Shown here piece after piece: positions 42,998 to 50,990 of a stretch of DNA of 64,000 nucleotides. This DNA is from Fibrobacter sp. UBA4223 (GTDB lineage Bacteria > Fibrobacterota > Fibrobacteria > Fibrobacterales > Fibrobacteraceae). Positions within the stretch are counted from its first letter, which is position 1. Every line of letters begins with the position of its first letter. The notes under the pieces were generated by a model. The model searched no databases, was not told the origin of the DNA, and saw only the letters and a program-made list of their open reading frames with translations. The stretch covers positions 124,001 through 188,000 of the forward strand of contig DFTB01000017.1 in NCBI GenBank assembly GCA_002382975.1, read 5' to 3'. The translations under genes and the position numbers were made by a program.

Positions 42998-44449
42998 ATG
43001 ATTCGTGCCGCCACATTGGAAAGGGTGCTCCTTCTCCTTTCGGACTTTCTCGCCCTGACAATCTGCTTTGTCCTGGCGTACTGGGTCCAGTTCCATAGTG
43101 GCTGGATTGCCGAAAAGTTCGACCCTTCCAAGACCCTGGATGCCTACTGGCATATCGGGTGTGCCCTGAATATCTGCTGGCTGTTCTGGTTTACCTTTAC
43201 GGGGCTGTACCGCACATGGCTTTTACAGTCCAGAACTTTGCAGGTCTTGCGGGTGTTGCGGGCCGTTTTTGTGGGTGTTGTCCTGATTATTGTCGGCCTG
43301 TTCGGCTCTGAGTTTATGGGCAAGGTGGCCGCCGGTGCTCCCCTGACTGGCAACTACATCTACGGTTCTCGATTTACCTGGATCTTGGTCTATGGCGTTT
43401 TTGTATTGGTGCTGGTCGCTGCTTTCCGCATGGTGCTGTACCTTGGGCTGAGGTCGTTGCTCCGCCGGGGCTATGGGGCCAACAAGGTGCTGGTCCTTGG
43501 CTGTACGGAATCCGGCAAGAATATTGCAGAAGCTTTGAAAAAAGCTCCTGAGGTTGGTCAGCAGGTGGTGGGGTTTGTTGATGAACGCTACCAGGTGATG
43601 GACCATCATTTTTGCGATGTTCCGGTTCTTGGCAAGTATTCGGATTTGCCCGCATTGGTCAAGAAGTTGGGCATTTCGGGAATCATTATCGCTCATGACA
43701 GCTCTTCTCCGCAAGAAATCATGCGTGTGCTGGTATGGGTTTGCGAACTTCCCTTGCATATCTACATTGTGCCTGAGCTTTACCCTGCCGTCAATGGCAG
43801 GTTCAAGAGCAACCTGGTTCACGGGTTCGAACTGCAGGAACTTTTCCCCTTAGCCATGCCGCCCTGGCAGGTGCAGATCAAGAGATTCCTGGATATTGTT
43901 ATTGGTGGAATTATTGGACTTTGCTCCTTGCCGGTGTGCCTGTTGGCGGCCATCGCCATCAAGCTGGATGACCACGGCCCCATTTTTTATTCCCAGGAAC
44001 GCATCGGCCTGTACGGTAAGCCCTTTACGGTTTACAAGTTCCGCACCATGCGCACCGATGCCGAAAAGTTCGGTGCCCAATGGGCCACCAAGAAGGACCC
44101 TCGTATTACCCGTGTGGGGCATTTCTTGCGCAAGACCCGCATTGATGAACTCCCGCAGATTTTGTGCGTGCTGAAAGGCGATATGAGTATGGTGGGGCCT
44201 CGCCCCGAACGTGCCGTATTCATTGGCAAGCTCCGTGAGCAGATTCCCTTTTATATTGGACGCCTGAAGATGAAACCCGGTCTTACCGGCTGGGCCCAGG
44301 TGCGCCACCATTATGACAATAGTATTGAGGATGTTCAAATCAAGCTGCAGTACGATATGTATTATTACGAGAACATGAGCCTGCTTCTGGATTTCCAGAT
44401 TCTCGTGCGGACGGTCTATGTGGTACTGACCGGAAAAGGAGCTCAGTAA
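42998..44449 (+). CDS. Undecaprenyl-phosphate sugar phosphotransferase (WcaJ/WbaP type)
   Basis: 483 residues. Four N-terminal membrane segments (to about 150), then a CoA-binding-like Rossmann domain (VLVLGCTESGKNIAEALKKA, GISGIIIAHDSSSP), then the sugar transferase domain (about 285-483: RFLDIVIGGIIGLCSLPVCL, FYSQERIGLYGKPFTVYKFR, FLRKTRIDELPQI, GPRPERAVF, KPGLTGWAQV). It starts polysaccharide repeat units on undecaprenyl phosphate. No glycosyltransferase cluster surrounds it. Compared with the paralogue at 40291 this is the full-length, classical architecture. Confidence 0.93.
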   Translation: MIRAATLERVLLLLSDFLALTICFVLAYWVQFHSGWIAEKFDPSKTLDAYWHIGCALNICWLFWFTFTGLYRTWLLQSRTLQVLRVLRAVFVGVVLIIVGLFGSEFMGKVAAGAPLTGNYIYGSRFTWILVYGVFVLVLVAAFRMVLYLGLRSLLRRGYGANKVLVLGCTESGKNIAEALKKAPEVGQQVVGFVDERYQVMDHHFCDVPVLGKYSDLPALVKKLGISGIIIAHDSSSPQEIMRVLVWVCELPLHIYIVPELYPAVNGRFKSNLVHGFELQELFPLAMPPWQVQIKRFLDIVIGGIIGLCSLPVCLLAAIAIKLDDHGPIFYSQERIGLYGKPFTVYKFRTMRTDAEKFGAQWATKKDPRITRVGHFLRKTRIDELPQILCVLKGDMSMVGPRPERAVFIGKLREQIPFYIGRLKMKPGLTGWAQVRHHYDNSIEDVQIKLQYDMYYYENMSLLLDFQILVRTVYVVLTGKGAQ

Positions 44450-44602
44450 AATTCGGAATTCGGATTTATGAATTCGGAATTAATTATTAGATTTGATTTT
44501 TGAAATTCGAACTATCTTTACTCCGGAATCTAAAATCCGTTTTTAAAGTCTAAACTTTGAATTAACATCAACTCCGAACCCCGAATTCCTAATTCCGAAT
44601 TA
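44450..44602. repeat. Heptamer array with a promoter between its halves
   Basis: From the previous stop codon: AATTCGG, AATTCGG, ATTTATG, AATTCGG, AATTAAT; at the other end CTCCGAA, CCCCGAA, TTCCTAA, TTCCGAA, TTAATTA up to the nadC ATG. Between the halves (44485-44570) lies AT-rich DNA with a TATCTTTA (44513-44520) that may be the nadC -10. Confidence 0.8.
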
Positions 44603-44605
44603 ATT

Positions 44606-45469
44606 ATGTACGGCGACAATTCTACTCCAGTTTTTCCTACCGAAGATGCTCTCACCATGATCCGTCTCGCTTTGGCCGAAGACGTGCGGACAGGCGATGT
44701 GACCAGCGAATGGACCATTCCCGCCGACCAGAGGCAGCATGCCCGCCTGATAGCGAAAGAAGACGGCGTGCTTGCTGGACTCCCGGTGATTGAACTGGTG
44801 TTCCAGGAGCTGAAGGCAAGCGTGAAGGTGACGCTCCACAAGAAAGACGGTGATGTCGTTAAAAAGGGCGACCTGATTGCCGAAATGGACGGCACCACCC
44901 ATGAACTCTTGACGGGCGAACGAACGCTCCTGAACTTTATCCAGCAGCTTTCGGGCGTGGCCACGGTGGCCCACACCTTCCAGGAAGCCCTGAAGGGCGG
45001 CAAGACCAAGGTGCTGGATACCCGCAAGACGGTGCCCGGTTTTCGCACATTGCAAAAATACGCCGTGCGTGTAGGGGGCGGTTCCAACCATCGCATGGGA
45101 CTTTTCGACATGGTGTTGGTGAAGGACAACCATATTGCTGCGGCAGGCGGTGTTTTGCAGGCTCTTGAAGTGGTGAAGAAGAACAACAAGCAAGGCCTGA
45201 TGGTGGAAATGGAAGTGGAAAATTTCGACCAGCTGCGGGCCCTGTTGAACAAGGGTGTAGACGTGATTATGCTGGACAACATGAGCAACGAGATGATGGC
45301 TGAAGCCCTGAAGATCATCAAGGAAAGCGGTGACAAGTGCCTGGTGGAGGGTTCCGGCAACATGACGCTGGAACGCGCGAAGGAAATCGCCTCCCTTGGC
45401 CTTGACTATATTTCGGTCGGGGCGTTGACCCATAGTGTGAAGGCTCTCGACATCTCCATGAGGATATAG
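44606..45469 (+). CDS. nadC: Nicotinate-nucleotide pyrophosphorylase (carboxylating)
   Basis: 287 residues. Typical NadC stretches: LAEDVRTGDVTSEWTIP, ERTLLNFIQQLSGVATVAHTF, VLDTRKTVPGFRTLQKYAV, RVGGGSNHRMGLFDMVLVKDN, and VEGSGNMTLERAKEIASLG with VGALTHSVKALDISM. It turns quinolinate and PRPP into nicotinate mononucleotide for NAD. It precedes coaX, with 53 bases between. Confidence 0.96.
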   Translation: MYGDNSTPVFPTEDALTMIRLALAEDVRTGDVTSEWTIPADQRQHARLIAKEDGVLAGLPVIELVFQELKASVKVTLHKKDGDVVKKGDLIAEMDGTTHELLTGERTLLNFIQQLSGVATVAHTFQEALKGGKTKVLDTRKTVPGFRTLQKYAVRVGGGSNHRMGLFDMVLVKDNHIAAAGGVLQALEVVKKNNKQGLMVEMEVENFDQLRALLNKGVDVIMLDNMSNEMMAEALKIIKESGDKCLVEGSGNMTLERAKEIASLGLDYISVGALTHSVKALDISMRI

Positions 45470-45488
45470 TCTCTATGTAGAAAAGGAG

Positions 45489-45509
45489 ATGCCCGGTCAA
45501 GCCGGGCAT
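45489..45509. repeat. Palindrome ATGCCCGG-TCAAG-CCGGGCAT
   Basis: A perfect eight-base stem in the nadC-coaX gap. Very similar hairpins (GCCCGGTCAAGCCGGGCATGAC) are scattered through unrelated bacterial genomes. It has no T-run, so it is more likely a dispersed element than a terminator. Confidence 0.55.
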
Positions 45510-45522
45510 GACAAGTGGTTAA

Positions 45523-46344
45523 ATGAAGAATTTGAAAAAGTCGGATACGTTCTCGTTTGTGGTGGATGTGGGAAACTCCCATACGGTGCTCGGTATTTTC
45601 AAGGGCGACAAGGTGGTGGACCACTGGAGACTCACCACCCGCAAGGAGACTACTAGCGACGAGGTGATGAACCGCATTGGCGGCCTTGTCCGCTTTTCTG
45701 AAATCAAGCCTTCGACTATTACCCACGTGGGGCTTTCGACGGTGGTGCCTGCCCATGAGCGTCCGTGGATCAAGGCACTGCAGACCCTGTTAAAGCGGCC
45801 TGTGCAGGTGGTGAGTTCCGACAATTGCCTGGGATGCCCTATCGCCTACCCGAACCCGGCTTCGCTAGGTTCCGACCGTCTTTGCAATATTATTGCCCTT
45901 CGGGACCGTGGCTACAAGGATGCCATCGTGGTGGACATGGGAACGGCCACTACTTTTGACGTGATGAAGGATGGCGGCTTTGCGGGAGGTATCATTATCC
46001 CGGGCATCAGCGCGAGCCTCGATGTTTTGACCGAGAAGGCGGCCAGGCTCTTGCCGGTGAGCATCGAATGGCCGGAGCATGTGATTGCCAACAACACCGA
46101 CGACGCCATCCGCGCGGGTCTCTTGTACGGGTTCATGGCGGAGCTTGAAACCCTGGTGGCCAAAATCAAGGCCGAGATGGGCAAGAAGAAAGTTCCCGTG
46201 TTTGCCACGGGAGGCTGGGGCCGCATGGTCATGGGACACAGCAAGGTGATTGACACCTACGACCCCTACCTGACCCTGAATGGCGTGCGCCTGGTGGCCT
46301 TGCACGGTAACGGTGCTGCTGCCATCGAGGGCGAAGAGGACTAG
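45523..46344 (+). CDS. coaX: Type III pantothenate kinase
   Basis: 273 residues. The ASKHA-fold motifs are present: FVVDVGNSHTVLGIFKG (phosphate 1), HVGLSTVVPAHERPW, VVDMGTATTFDVMKDGGFAGGI (with GTATT) and FATGGWGRMV near the end. It carries out the first step of coenzyme A synthesis; type III enzymes are not feedback-inhibited by CoA. The start lacks a clear ribosome binding site; ATG 45523 fits the conserved N-terminus. Confidence 0.94.
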   Translation: MKNLKKSDTFSFVVDVGNSHTVLGIFKGDKVVDHWRLTTRKETTSDEVMNRIGGLVRFSEIKPSTITHVGLSTVVPAHERPWIKALQTLLKRPVQVVSSDNCLGCPIAYPNPASLGSDRLCNIIALRDRGYKDAIVVDMGTATTFDVMKDGGFAGGIIIPGISASLDVLTEKAARLLPVSIEWPEHVIANNTDDAIRAGLLYGFMAELETLVAKIKAEMGKKKVPVFATGGWGRMVMGHSKVIDTYDPYLTLNGVRLVALHGNGAAAIEGEED

Positions 46345-46363
46345 CGAAACAATCTAAAAAAAA

Positions 46364-46395
46364 GAAAGGTCCCGGCGAAATTGCCGGGGCCTTTC
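46364..46395. terminator. Two-way terminator between coaX and the Ser-rich lipoprotein
   Basis: A thirteen-base stem, GAAAGGTCCCGGC with GCCGGGGCCTTTC (one G-T pair). A-run before it and CTTTCTAAAG after; on the minus strand the eight-base A-run (46356-46363) becomes the T-run. It serves the convergent genes on both sides. A near copy lies at 48134-48160. Confidence 0.85.
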
Positions 46396-46416
46396 TAAAG
46401 TTTGAGACGAACCTGT

Positions 46417-47985
46417 TTATTCGCATCCGTTGTAGGTGCCGATTTCCATGATGTTGAAATCATAGGCTCCATCACGCGACTGGATTCTGAATCTCAGATT
46501 GACCATTTTTGCTGCAGCTTCCTCGCCTGAAATTGTTTCTTTTGCCCAGCTTGGCTGCTCGAAATCAGCCCATTTGAACTTTAGGGTATTGGGCGCAGTA
46601 CTCTTGGTCAAATTGACTTGTGGATTAGCAGCTCCAATAGCGGCGTCTCCATCGATACCCAGGCCGATTTCTAGCGCTATCGATGCGTCAGAGGTATAGG
46701 TTACACAGATCCCGTCAGCAAAATCACCTTTCGTGGCATCGCCGTCTTGGAGTGCTCCTGAGGTGTTTCTTCCTACCACGTCGAAACCTAGCATGACAAA
46801 GGGGCTGTAATACAATGTGCCTTGGTCCAGAATCGCCGTTCCGCAAATGCCACCGCAGTAATCAATAATATTGTCAAAGGCGTAGGCATCATAATCATTC
46901 CCTCGTTTGGCTGGCCAGACAATGGTAGAATTTCCGCCATCATCGTTGTCATTCCCATCGTACCACCAACCGGCGGTCCCGGTTCCGTTGTCCAGGGGGG
47001 TGATTGCACGGTATGCTTTTGTGATGGATGTTGGCCACCAAATGTCTCCGGTCCCGGAATATGGGGCCAATACAGCACTTGCCAATAATTCAATGTTTCC
47101 GTTATAAGTGCCGGCTTCTAGGTCATGGCCCGACTCACCTCCGTCAACAGGCCCTGCTACATAATGGGTTACATACTTGATACCAGGGTCCTCTACGTTG
47201 GCGCAAGCAGGATCCTCTACGTTGTCGCAAGCAGGGGTCTCTTCGTTGGTGCTAGCAGGATCCTCTACGAGCTCCATTTTATAATAGATGCTGTGGCTGT
47301 AATACAGGTCAAGCTGTTTACTCAAAGGAATTTTGCTTCCGAGAATGTGCTCGTAATTGTCACCGCCCATGAAGCTAAGGTCAAACTTCTTGTAGCCGAG
47401 AGTTGAAAGTTTGAGTTTGAGGTCGTTTGTGGTAATGTTTTCCTTCAACTTGGGGCCGTTTTGAGCGTTCCAGTTCACGAATTCATCCAGATCTGCGAAA
47501 TATTCATCTCTATTGGGAGCCTCGCTAGAACTGCTCTCGTCGCTGGATTCTGTTCCGCTGCTGCCAGAGTCTTCGGTGCTACTGTTGCTTTCTGTTCCTT
47601 CACCTGAAGAGACGCTGTTGGTTCCGGAACTGTTGCTGGACTTGCCACGTCCGCGGCTGGAGGAAGATTTTCCCGATTCGGCGCTTTCGACAATATTCTC
47701 GTCGTCAGAACTCTCGATTTCTGTGTCGTCGGAACTTTTGGGCTTGTCGGCGCTGCTGGAGCTCTTGGGCTTGTTGATGATGACGCCAACTTCCAGCCAG
47801 TCCCCGTTGTTGCAATAGAACAAGTTCCCTGTGCTTGACAACCTGACGGTGTCGCTTTCTTCACAGAATCTTGGAAGTGTGTCGTATGCGGCGATGTGCT
47901 CCTTGGGGGCTACACCTGAATCATCGCAGGCGGCAAAGAATGCTGCGCAAAGCGAAGCTGTCAAGGCTAAGTATTTTAGTTTCAT
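46417..47985 (-). CDS. Ser-rich-linker lipoprotein, possible carbohydrate-binding end
   Basis: 522 residues. Lipobox FAAC (LCAAFFAACDDSG); a short domain with paired Cys (CEESDTVRLSSTGNLFYC); a Ser/Glu/Asp-rich linker about 72-157 (KPKSSSSADKPKSSDDTE); a helical part; then a beta-rich C-terminal region (about 300-522) with FADGICVTYTSDASIALEIG and LRFRIQSRDGAYDFNIMEIG. This end resembles repeat modules of Fibrobacter surface proteins that look like family 11-type carbohydrate-binding sandwiches; I am not certain of the family. Residues 237-265 contain an eight-residue repeat (EDPACANV type), encoded by a 24-base tandem repeat (about 47190-47270). A surface adhesin or polysaccharide-binding role is inferred. 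Confidence 0.7.
   Translation of the reverse strand: MKLKYLALTASLCAAFFAACDDSGVAPKEHIAAYDTLPRFCEESDTVRLSSTGNLFYCNNGDWLEVGVIINKPKSSSSADKPKSSDDTEIESSDDENIVESAESGKSSSSRGRGKSSNSSGTNSVSSGEGTESNSSTEDSGSSGTESSDESSSSEAPNRDEYFADLDEFVNWNAQNGPKLKENITTNDLKLKLSTLGYKKFDLSFMGGDNYEHILGSKIPLSKQLDLYYSHSIYYKMELVEDPASTNEETPACDNVEDPACANVEDPGIKYVTHYVAGPVDGGESGHDLEAGTYNGNIELLASAVLAPYSGTGDIWWPTSITKAYRAITPLDNGTGTAGWWYDGNDNDDGGNSTIVWPAKRGNDYDAYAFDNIIDYCGGICGTAILDQGTLYYSPFVMLGFDVVGRNTSGALQDGDATKGDFADGICVTYTSDASIALEIGLGIDGDAAIGAANPQVNLTKSTAPNTLKFKWADFEQPSWAKETISGEEAAAKMVNLRFRIQSRDGAYDFNIMEIGTYNGCE
47190..47270 (-). repeat. 24-base tandem repeat in the Ser-rich lipoprotein gene
   Basis: About three and a half units of 24 bases (plus strand GGATCCTCTACGTTGTCGCA and so on) encode VEDPA-CDN/CAN units. 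Copy number could vary between strains. Confidence 0.6.
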
Positions 47986-48019
47986 TTTATTTTTCCTTCT
48001 AGTAGTTTTTACCTGCGCC

Positions 48020-48027
48020 GAAATATA
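48020..48027 (-). promoter_or_regulatory. -10 element TATATTTC of the Ser-rich lipoprotein gene
   Basis: Minus strand, 34 bases before the ATG at 47985; AGAAGGAAA precedes the ATG as ribosome binding site. Confidence 0.5.
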
Positions 48028-48133
48028 AGTAAAATGCCCCCCCTTGTTTTTGCAATAGTGTTTTATGGCATCGGAAAAGTGATGAAGGTTACAATTCTCT
48101 GGCTTCTGTGTGATTTTGCTAACATAAACAAGA

Positions 48134-48160
48134 AAGGTCCCGGCGATTCACCGGGGCCTT
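48134..48160 (-). terminator. Hairpin after the Spy/CnrX-like gene
   Basis: AAGGTCCCGG pairs with CCGGGGCCTT around seven bases (one G-T pair). On the minus strand TTTCTTGTTT follows. Its stem is nearly identical to the terminator at 46364-46395. Confidence 0.6.
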
Positions 48161-48187
48161 GTTGTGTATCAAGGAATTCTGTTCAAT

Positions 48188-48796
48188 TTAAGGGGCCTCA
48201 TGGGGCGGGGCATCCCGTTCGGGGGGAGGTGTAGGCCCGCTTTCCCGGGGGCCCCGCTTGCCATGATGGCCTTTTTTAAACTTTTCGAAGCTCTCTTTCA
48301 AGACCTGGTGGAACTTTTCTTGCTGTTCCTTGGTGAGAATCTTGTTGATGCTCTTGACGCCTTCGATGCGGTTGTCCAGCAGGGCTTTTTGGGCGTCGAG
48401 AATTTTGACCTTGGCCTCTTCGATTTTAGCTTCGTCGCCACTTTCCAGTGCCTCTTTCAGTTCTTTTTCGGCAGTCATCTTTTGCCCATGGAGTTCCTTG
48501 AAGGCCTTGCCGGTCTCTTCGCGGTGCTTTTCTAGGGCGGTCTTTTGCTCTGGAGTCACCTGCAGCAGGGAATCGAACATGGCCGGGTGGGGCCAGTTTT
48601 TCTGGAAACCCTTGCCTTCGTGGCCTTTCTTGAAATGGCCTTCGTGTGGCGCTGCCGCCACTTTTTCGGGAGCGTCCATACGGTCGCAAGAATGCTTGTG
48701 GTAACAGTGCACACTGCAGCATGTGCCGAGGAAGAACCCTACGGCGCAGGCAAGCACGATGAGGCTTGCCACGAATATTTTAACGGAGTTTTTCAT
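48188..48796 (-). CDS. Spy/CpxP/CnrX-like periplasmic helical protein with Cys/His cluster
   Basis: 202 residues. An N-terminal membrane anchor or signal (VASLIVLACAVGFFLG) is followed at once by TCCSVHCYHKHSCDRMD, with C26, C27, C31, C37 and H30, H33, H35, and further His-rich parts (EGHFKKGHEGKG, KKGHHGKRG). The helical body has LLQVTPEQKTALEKHREE and the LTxxQ motif in KILTKEQQEKFHQVL, as in the Spy/CpxP/metal-resistance sensor family. With the anti-sigma and ECF sigma genes just upstream it resembles a CnrX-type metal sensor or a CpxP-like chaperone. Confidence 0.75.
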   Translation of the reverse strand: MKNSVKIFVASLIVLACAVGFFLGTCCSVHCYHKHSCDRMDAPEKVAAAPHEGHFKKGHEGKGFQKNWPHPAMFDSLLQVTPEQKTALEKHREETGKAFKELHGQKMTAEKELKEALESGDEAKIEEAKVKILDAQKALLDNRIEGVKSINKILTKEQQEKFHQVLKESFEKFKKGHHGKRGPRESGPTPPPERDAPPHEAP

Positions 48797-49182
48797 TACT
48801 TATCCTCCTTTTTTAAGAGATAACTGATGAATTGAAATTCGTCTAAAGATTCCAGGTCGGCATCGCTCTGCCCGAGGTTACCGTACCAGCGGCTGAGATT
48901 GACGGCGCTGTCGGCTTGAGATGCGGCGACGTCGGCTGAAGCCATGTCAGATGCGGCGACCTGGTTCTTGGCGGCTGGAGCGGTTTCATTGGCGTCGATA
49001 GACCTGAGGAACAGGCTGAAACCCACCAGCAGGAAACTTGCGGCGATGGGAATGGCGGAAAAGAAGCTGAACTTGAGGGTGCGCTCTTTTTCGGCCTTGT
49101 CGAGCCGTGCGCAGACCTTGTCCCAGGAATCTTCCCTAGGCGTAATCCGTTCCATTTTGGAAAAGTCGATGGAATCACGCAT
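48796..49182 (-). CDS. Putative anti-sigma factor
   Basis: 128 residues: cytoplasmic N-terminus (about 1-37, MERITPREDSWDKVCARLDK), one membrane segment about 40-60 (FSAIPIAASFLLVGFSLFL) and a short Ala/Ser/Asp-rich periplasmic part. No zinc-finger HxxxCxxC. Size, topology and the eight-base overlap with the ECF sigma gene support an anti-sigma role; sequence alone does not prove it. The stop shares one base with the start of the Spy-like gene. Confidence 0.7.
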   Translation of the reverse strand: MRDSIDFSKMERITPREDSWDKVCARLDKAEKERTLKFSFFSAIPIAASFLLVGFSLFLRSIDANETAPAAKNQVAASDMASADVAASQADSAVNLSRWYGNLGQSDADLESLDEFQFISYLLKKEDK

Positions 49183-49717
49183 TTTTCTGTTTCCTTGTCA
49201 AAAAGTCCTTTACAAAGTGCCTCGCCCTGCTGAGCCTTGCCTTGATGGTTCCGTCGGGCATGCGGTAAATCTCTGTCAAATCCTTGATGTCTAGCCCCTC
49301 GGCGTCCTTGAGCCAGAGCATGCTCCGGGTTTCGGCGGCCAGCTGGTTTAGCCCAAGGGTTAAAAGTTCTGTATCAAACTCCTGTTCCTTTTCCTCTGTG
49401 CCCAGGGCGCTTTCGACGATAGTGTCCCAGTTTTCTTCTTCTAGTTCGGCGTGCCTACGCTCTGCCCGGAGTTTCATGAGGCAGGCGTTGACGGTGAGCC
49501 TGTAGAGCCAGGTGCCGAGATTGCTCTCGCCACGGAATTTCTGAACGGATCTGGGCACCTGGACAAAGACATCCATCAGTATGTCTTCGGCCTGGTCCCG
49601 GTCCTTGAGCATCCGGAAGGCGAGATTTAGCACATGGCCGCTATGTTCTTGCCAGAGCATGGCAAGAGCTTTGCGGCTGCCGCTTTTCAAGCCGTTCAAG
49701 ACACCTCTTTCGTTCAT
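49175..49717 (-). CDS. ECF RNA polymerase sigma factor
   Basis: 180 residues from the ATG at 49717; the open frame upstream belongs to the divergent spacer. Region 2: MLWQEHSGHVLNLAFRMLKD with DQAEDILMDVFVQVPRSVQKF; region 4: LNQLAAETRSMLWLKDAEGL with IKDLTEIYRMPDGTIKARLSRAR. First gene of sigma / anti-sigma / Spy-CnrX-like sensor, all overlapping, divergent from nagZ. It probably drives its own operon, as such sets usually do. Confidence 0.93.
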   Translation of the reverse strand: MNERGVLNGLKSGSRKALAMLWQEHSGHVLNLAFRMLKDRDQAEDILMDVFVQVPRSVQKFRGESNLGTWLYRLTVNACLMKLRAERRHAELEEENWDTIVESALGTEEKEQEFDTELLTLGLNQLAAETRSMLWLKDAEGLDIKDLTEIYRMPDGTIKARLSRARHFVKDFLTRKQKNA

Positions 49718-49757
49718 TCTGCTATTTGGATGTGCGGGGGTGGGGGATGGTTGCAAA

Positions 49758-49765
49758 AAAATATA
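49758..49765 (-). promoter_or_regulatory. -10-like TATATTTT before the ECF sigma gene
   Basis: Minus strand, 40 bases before the ATG. If the operon is autoregulated there should also be an ECF-type promoter; I could not recognise one. Confidence 0.4.
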
Positions 49766-49815
49766 AATTTTGCGAAAATTCTGAAAAACGCTCAAATTAT
49801 CCAACTGGAGCCAAT

Positions 49816-50988
49816 ATGAAGAGACTTTTTGTCGCCCGTTGGGTCGCCTTCGGCCTATTTGTATCCTTGTTTGTCTCATGTTCCAATGTGGATTCCTCTA
49901 CCAGTGTGTCGGAAGATTGTTGTAAGGACCCCTTTGCTATAGAGAACCTGTCCCTCCGGGAAAAGGTGGGCCAGATGTTTTTGGTGCGGCCGGAGGCCCT
50001 GGACACGAGCATCCACTGGAAAAGCTATACGGAGCTTCCGGATTACAGCCTGCAGGAGGTGAACCGGACCATGCTTGCGGTAAACGAGGATTACCCTATC
50101 GGCGGCATGATTCTCTTTGCCCACAATATAAAGGACAAGTCCCAGCTGGCCAATTTTATCGAGGATATCCGGAAACTGAAGGGCTTGCCCCTGCTTGCCA
50201 TTGACGAGGAAGGCGGTCGGGTGGCCCGCATTGCCAACAACGGAACCTTTGATGTGCCCAAGTACGAAAGCATGGCCGCCGTTGCCGAGGCCGGGGACCC
50301 AAGCGAGGTCTATAAGATGGCCTTTACCATCGGCTCCTATGTTCGGGAGTACGGCTTTGACATTGACTTTGCGCCGGTGGCCGACGTGAACACCAATCCG
50401 GAAAACATCGTGATTGGCCCCCGTGCGTTTTCGGATACCCCGGAAGTGGTGGCCGACATGGTGCAGGCCTATTTGCAGGGGCTGGATTCGGCAAAGGTGG
50501 TGGGGACTCTTAAGCATTTCCCGGGCCACGGCGACGTGAAGGCGGATACCCACACGGGTTACGTGGCTACCCAGAAGACCTGGGAGGAAATGAAGACCTG
50601 CGAGATGGTTCCTTTCAAGGCGGGAATCGATGCCGGAGCCCAGATGATTATGACGGCTCACATCGCCGCCCCGAAGGTGACGGGAAACAACCTGCCCTCC
50701 ACCCTTTCACCTGTGATTTTGCAGGAGAAATTGCGGGGTGAACTGGGTTTCAAGGGCATCATCGTGGCCGACGCCATGGATATGGGTGCCATTGTGCAGG
50801 AATTTGGCGTAGAGGAATCCGCCGTGAAGGCGATTCAGGCGGGGATCGACATTGTGCTTTGCCCTCTTGATTTTGTGAAGGCTTTTGATGCCGTGATGGC
50901 TGCGGTGGAAAAGGGCGAAATCAAGGAATCCCGCATAGACGAAAGCGTGCGTCGGATTCTGGAGCTGAAAAAGAGTATCAAGAGATAG
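49816..50988 (+). CDS. nagZ: Glycoside hydrolase family 3, NagZ-like lipoprotein
   Basis: 390 residues from the ATG at 49816 (CTGGAG before it). Lipobox FVSC (FVSLFVSCSNVD), so it is membrane-anchored, while NagZ of E. coli is cytoplasmic. GH3 motifs: LREKVGQMFLV, IGGMILFAHNI, LAIDEEGGRVAR, the NagZ-type acid/base loop KHFPGHGDVKADTH, and the nucleophile in VADAMDMGAI. It should remove N-acetylglucosamine from peptidoglycan fragments, perhaps other beta-N-acetylhexosamine glycans. The two-base gap to uup suggests co-transcription. Confidence 0.9.
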   Translation: MKRLFVARWVAFGLFVSLFVSCSNVDSSTSVSEDCCKDPFAIENLSLREKVGQMFLVRPEALDTSIHWKSYTELPDYSLQEVNRTMLAVNEDYPIGGMILFAHNIKDKSQLANFIEDIRKLKGLPLLAIDEEGGRVARIANNGTFDVPKYESMAAVAEAGDPSEVYKMAFTIGSYVREYGFDIDFAPVADVNTNPENIVIGPRAFSDTPEVVADMVQAYLQGLDSAKVVGTLKHFPGHGDVKADTHTGYVATQKTWEEMKTCEMVPFKAGIDAGAQMIMTAHIAAPKVTGNNLPSTLSPVILQEKLRGELGFKGIIVADAMDMGAIVQEFGVEESAVKAIQAGIDIVLCPLDFVKAFDAVMAAVEKGEIKESRIDESVRRILELKKSIKR

Positions 50989-50990
50989 GC

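Noticed and set aside
45489..45509. Riboswitch or terminator before coaX
   Set aside because: A single perfect hairpin without T-run or conserved flanks, of a type scattered in many genomes.
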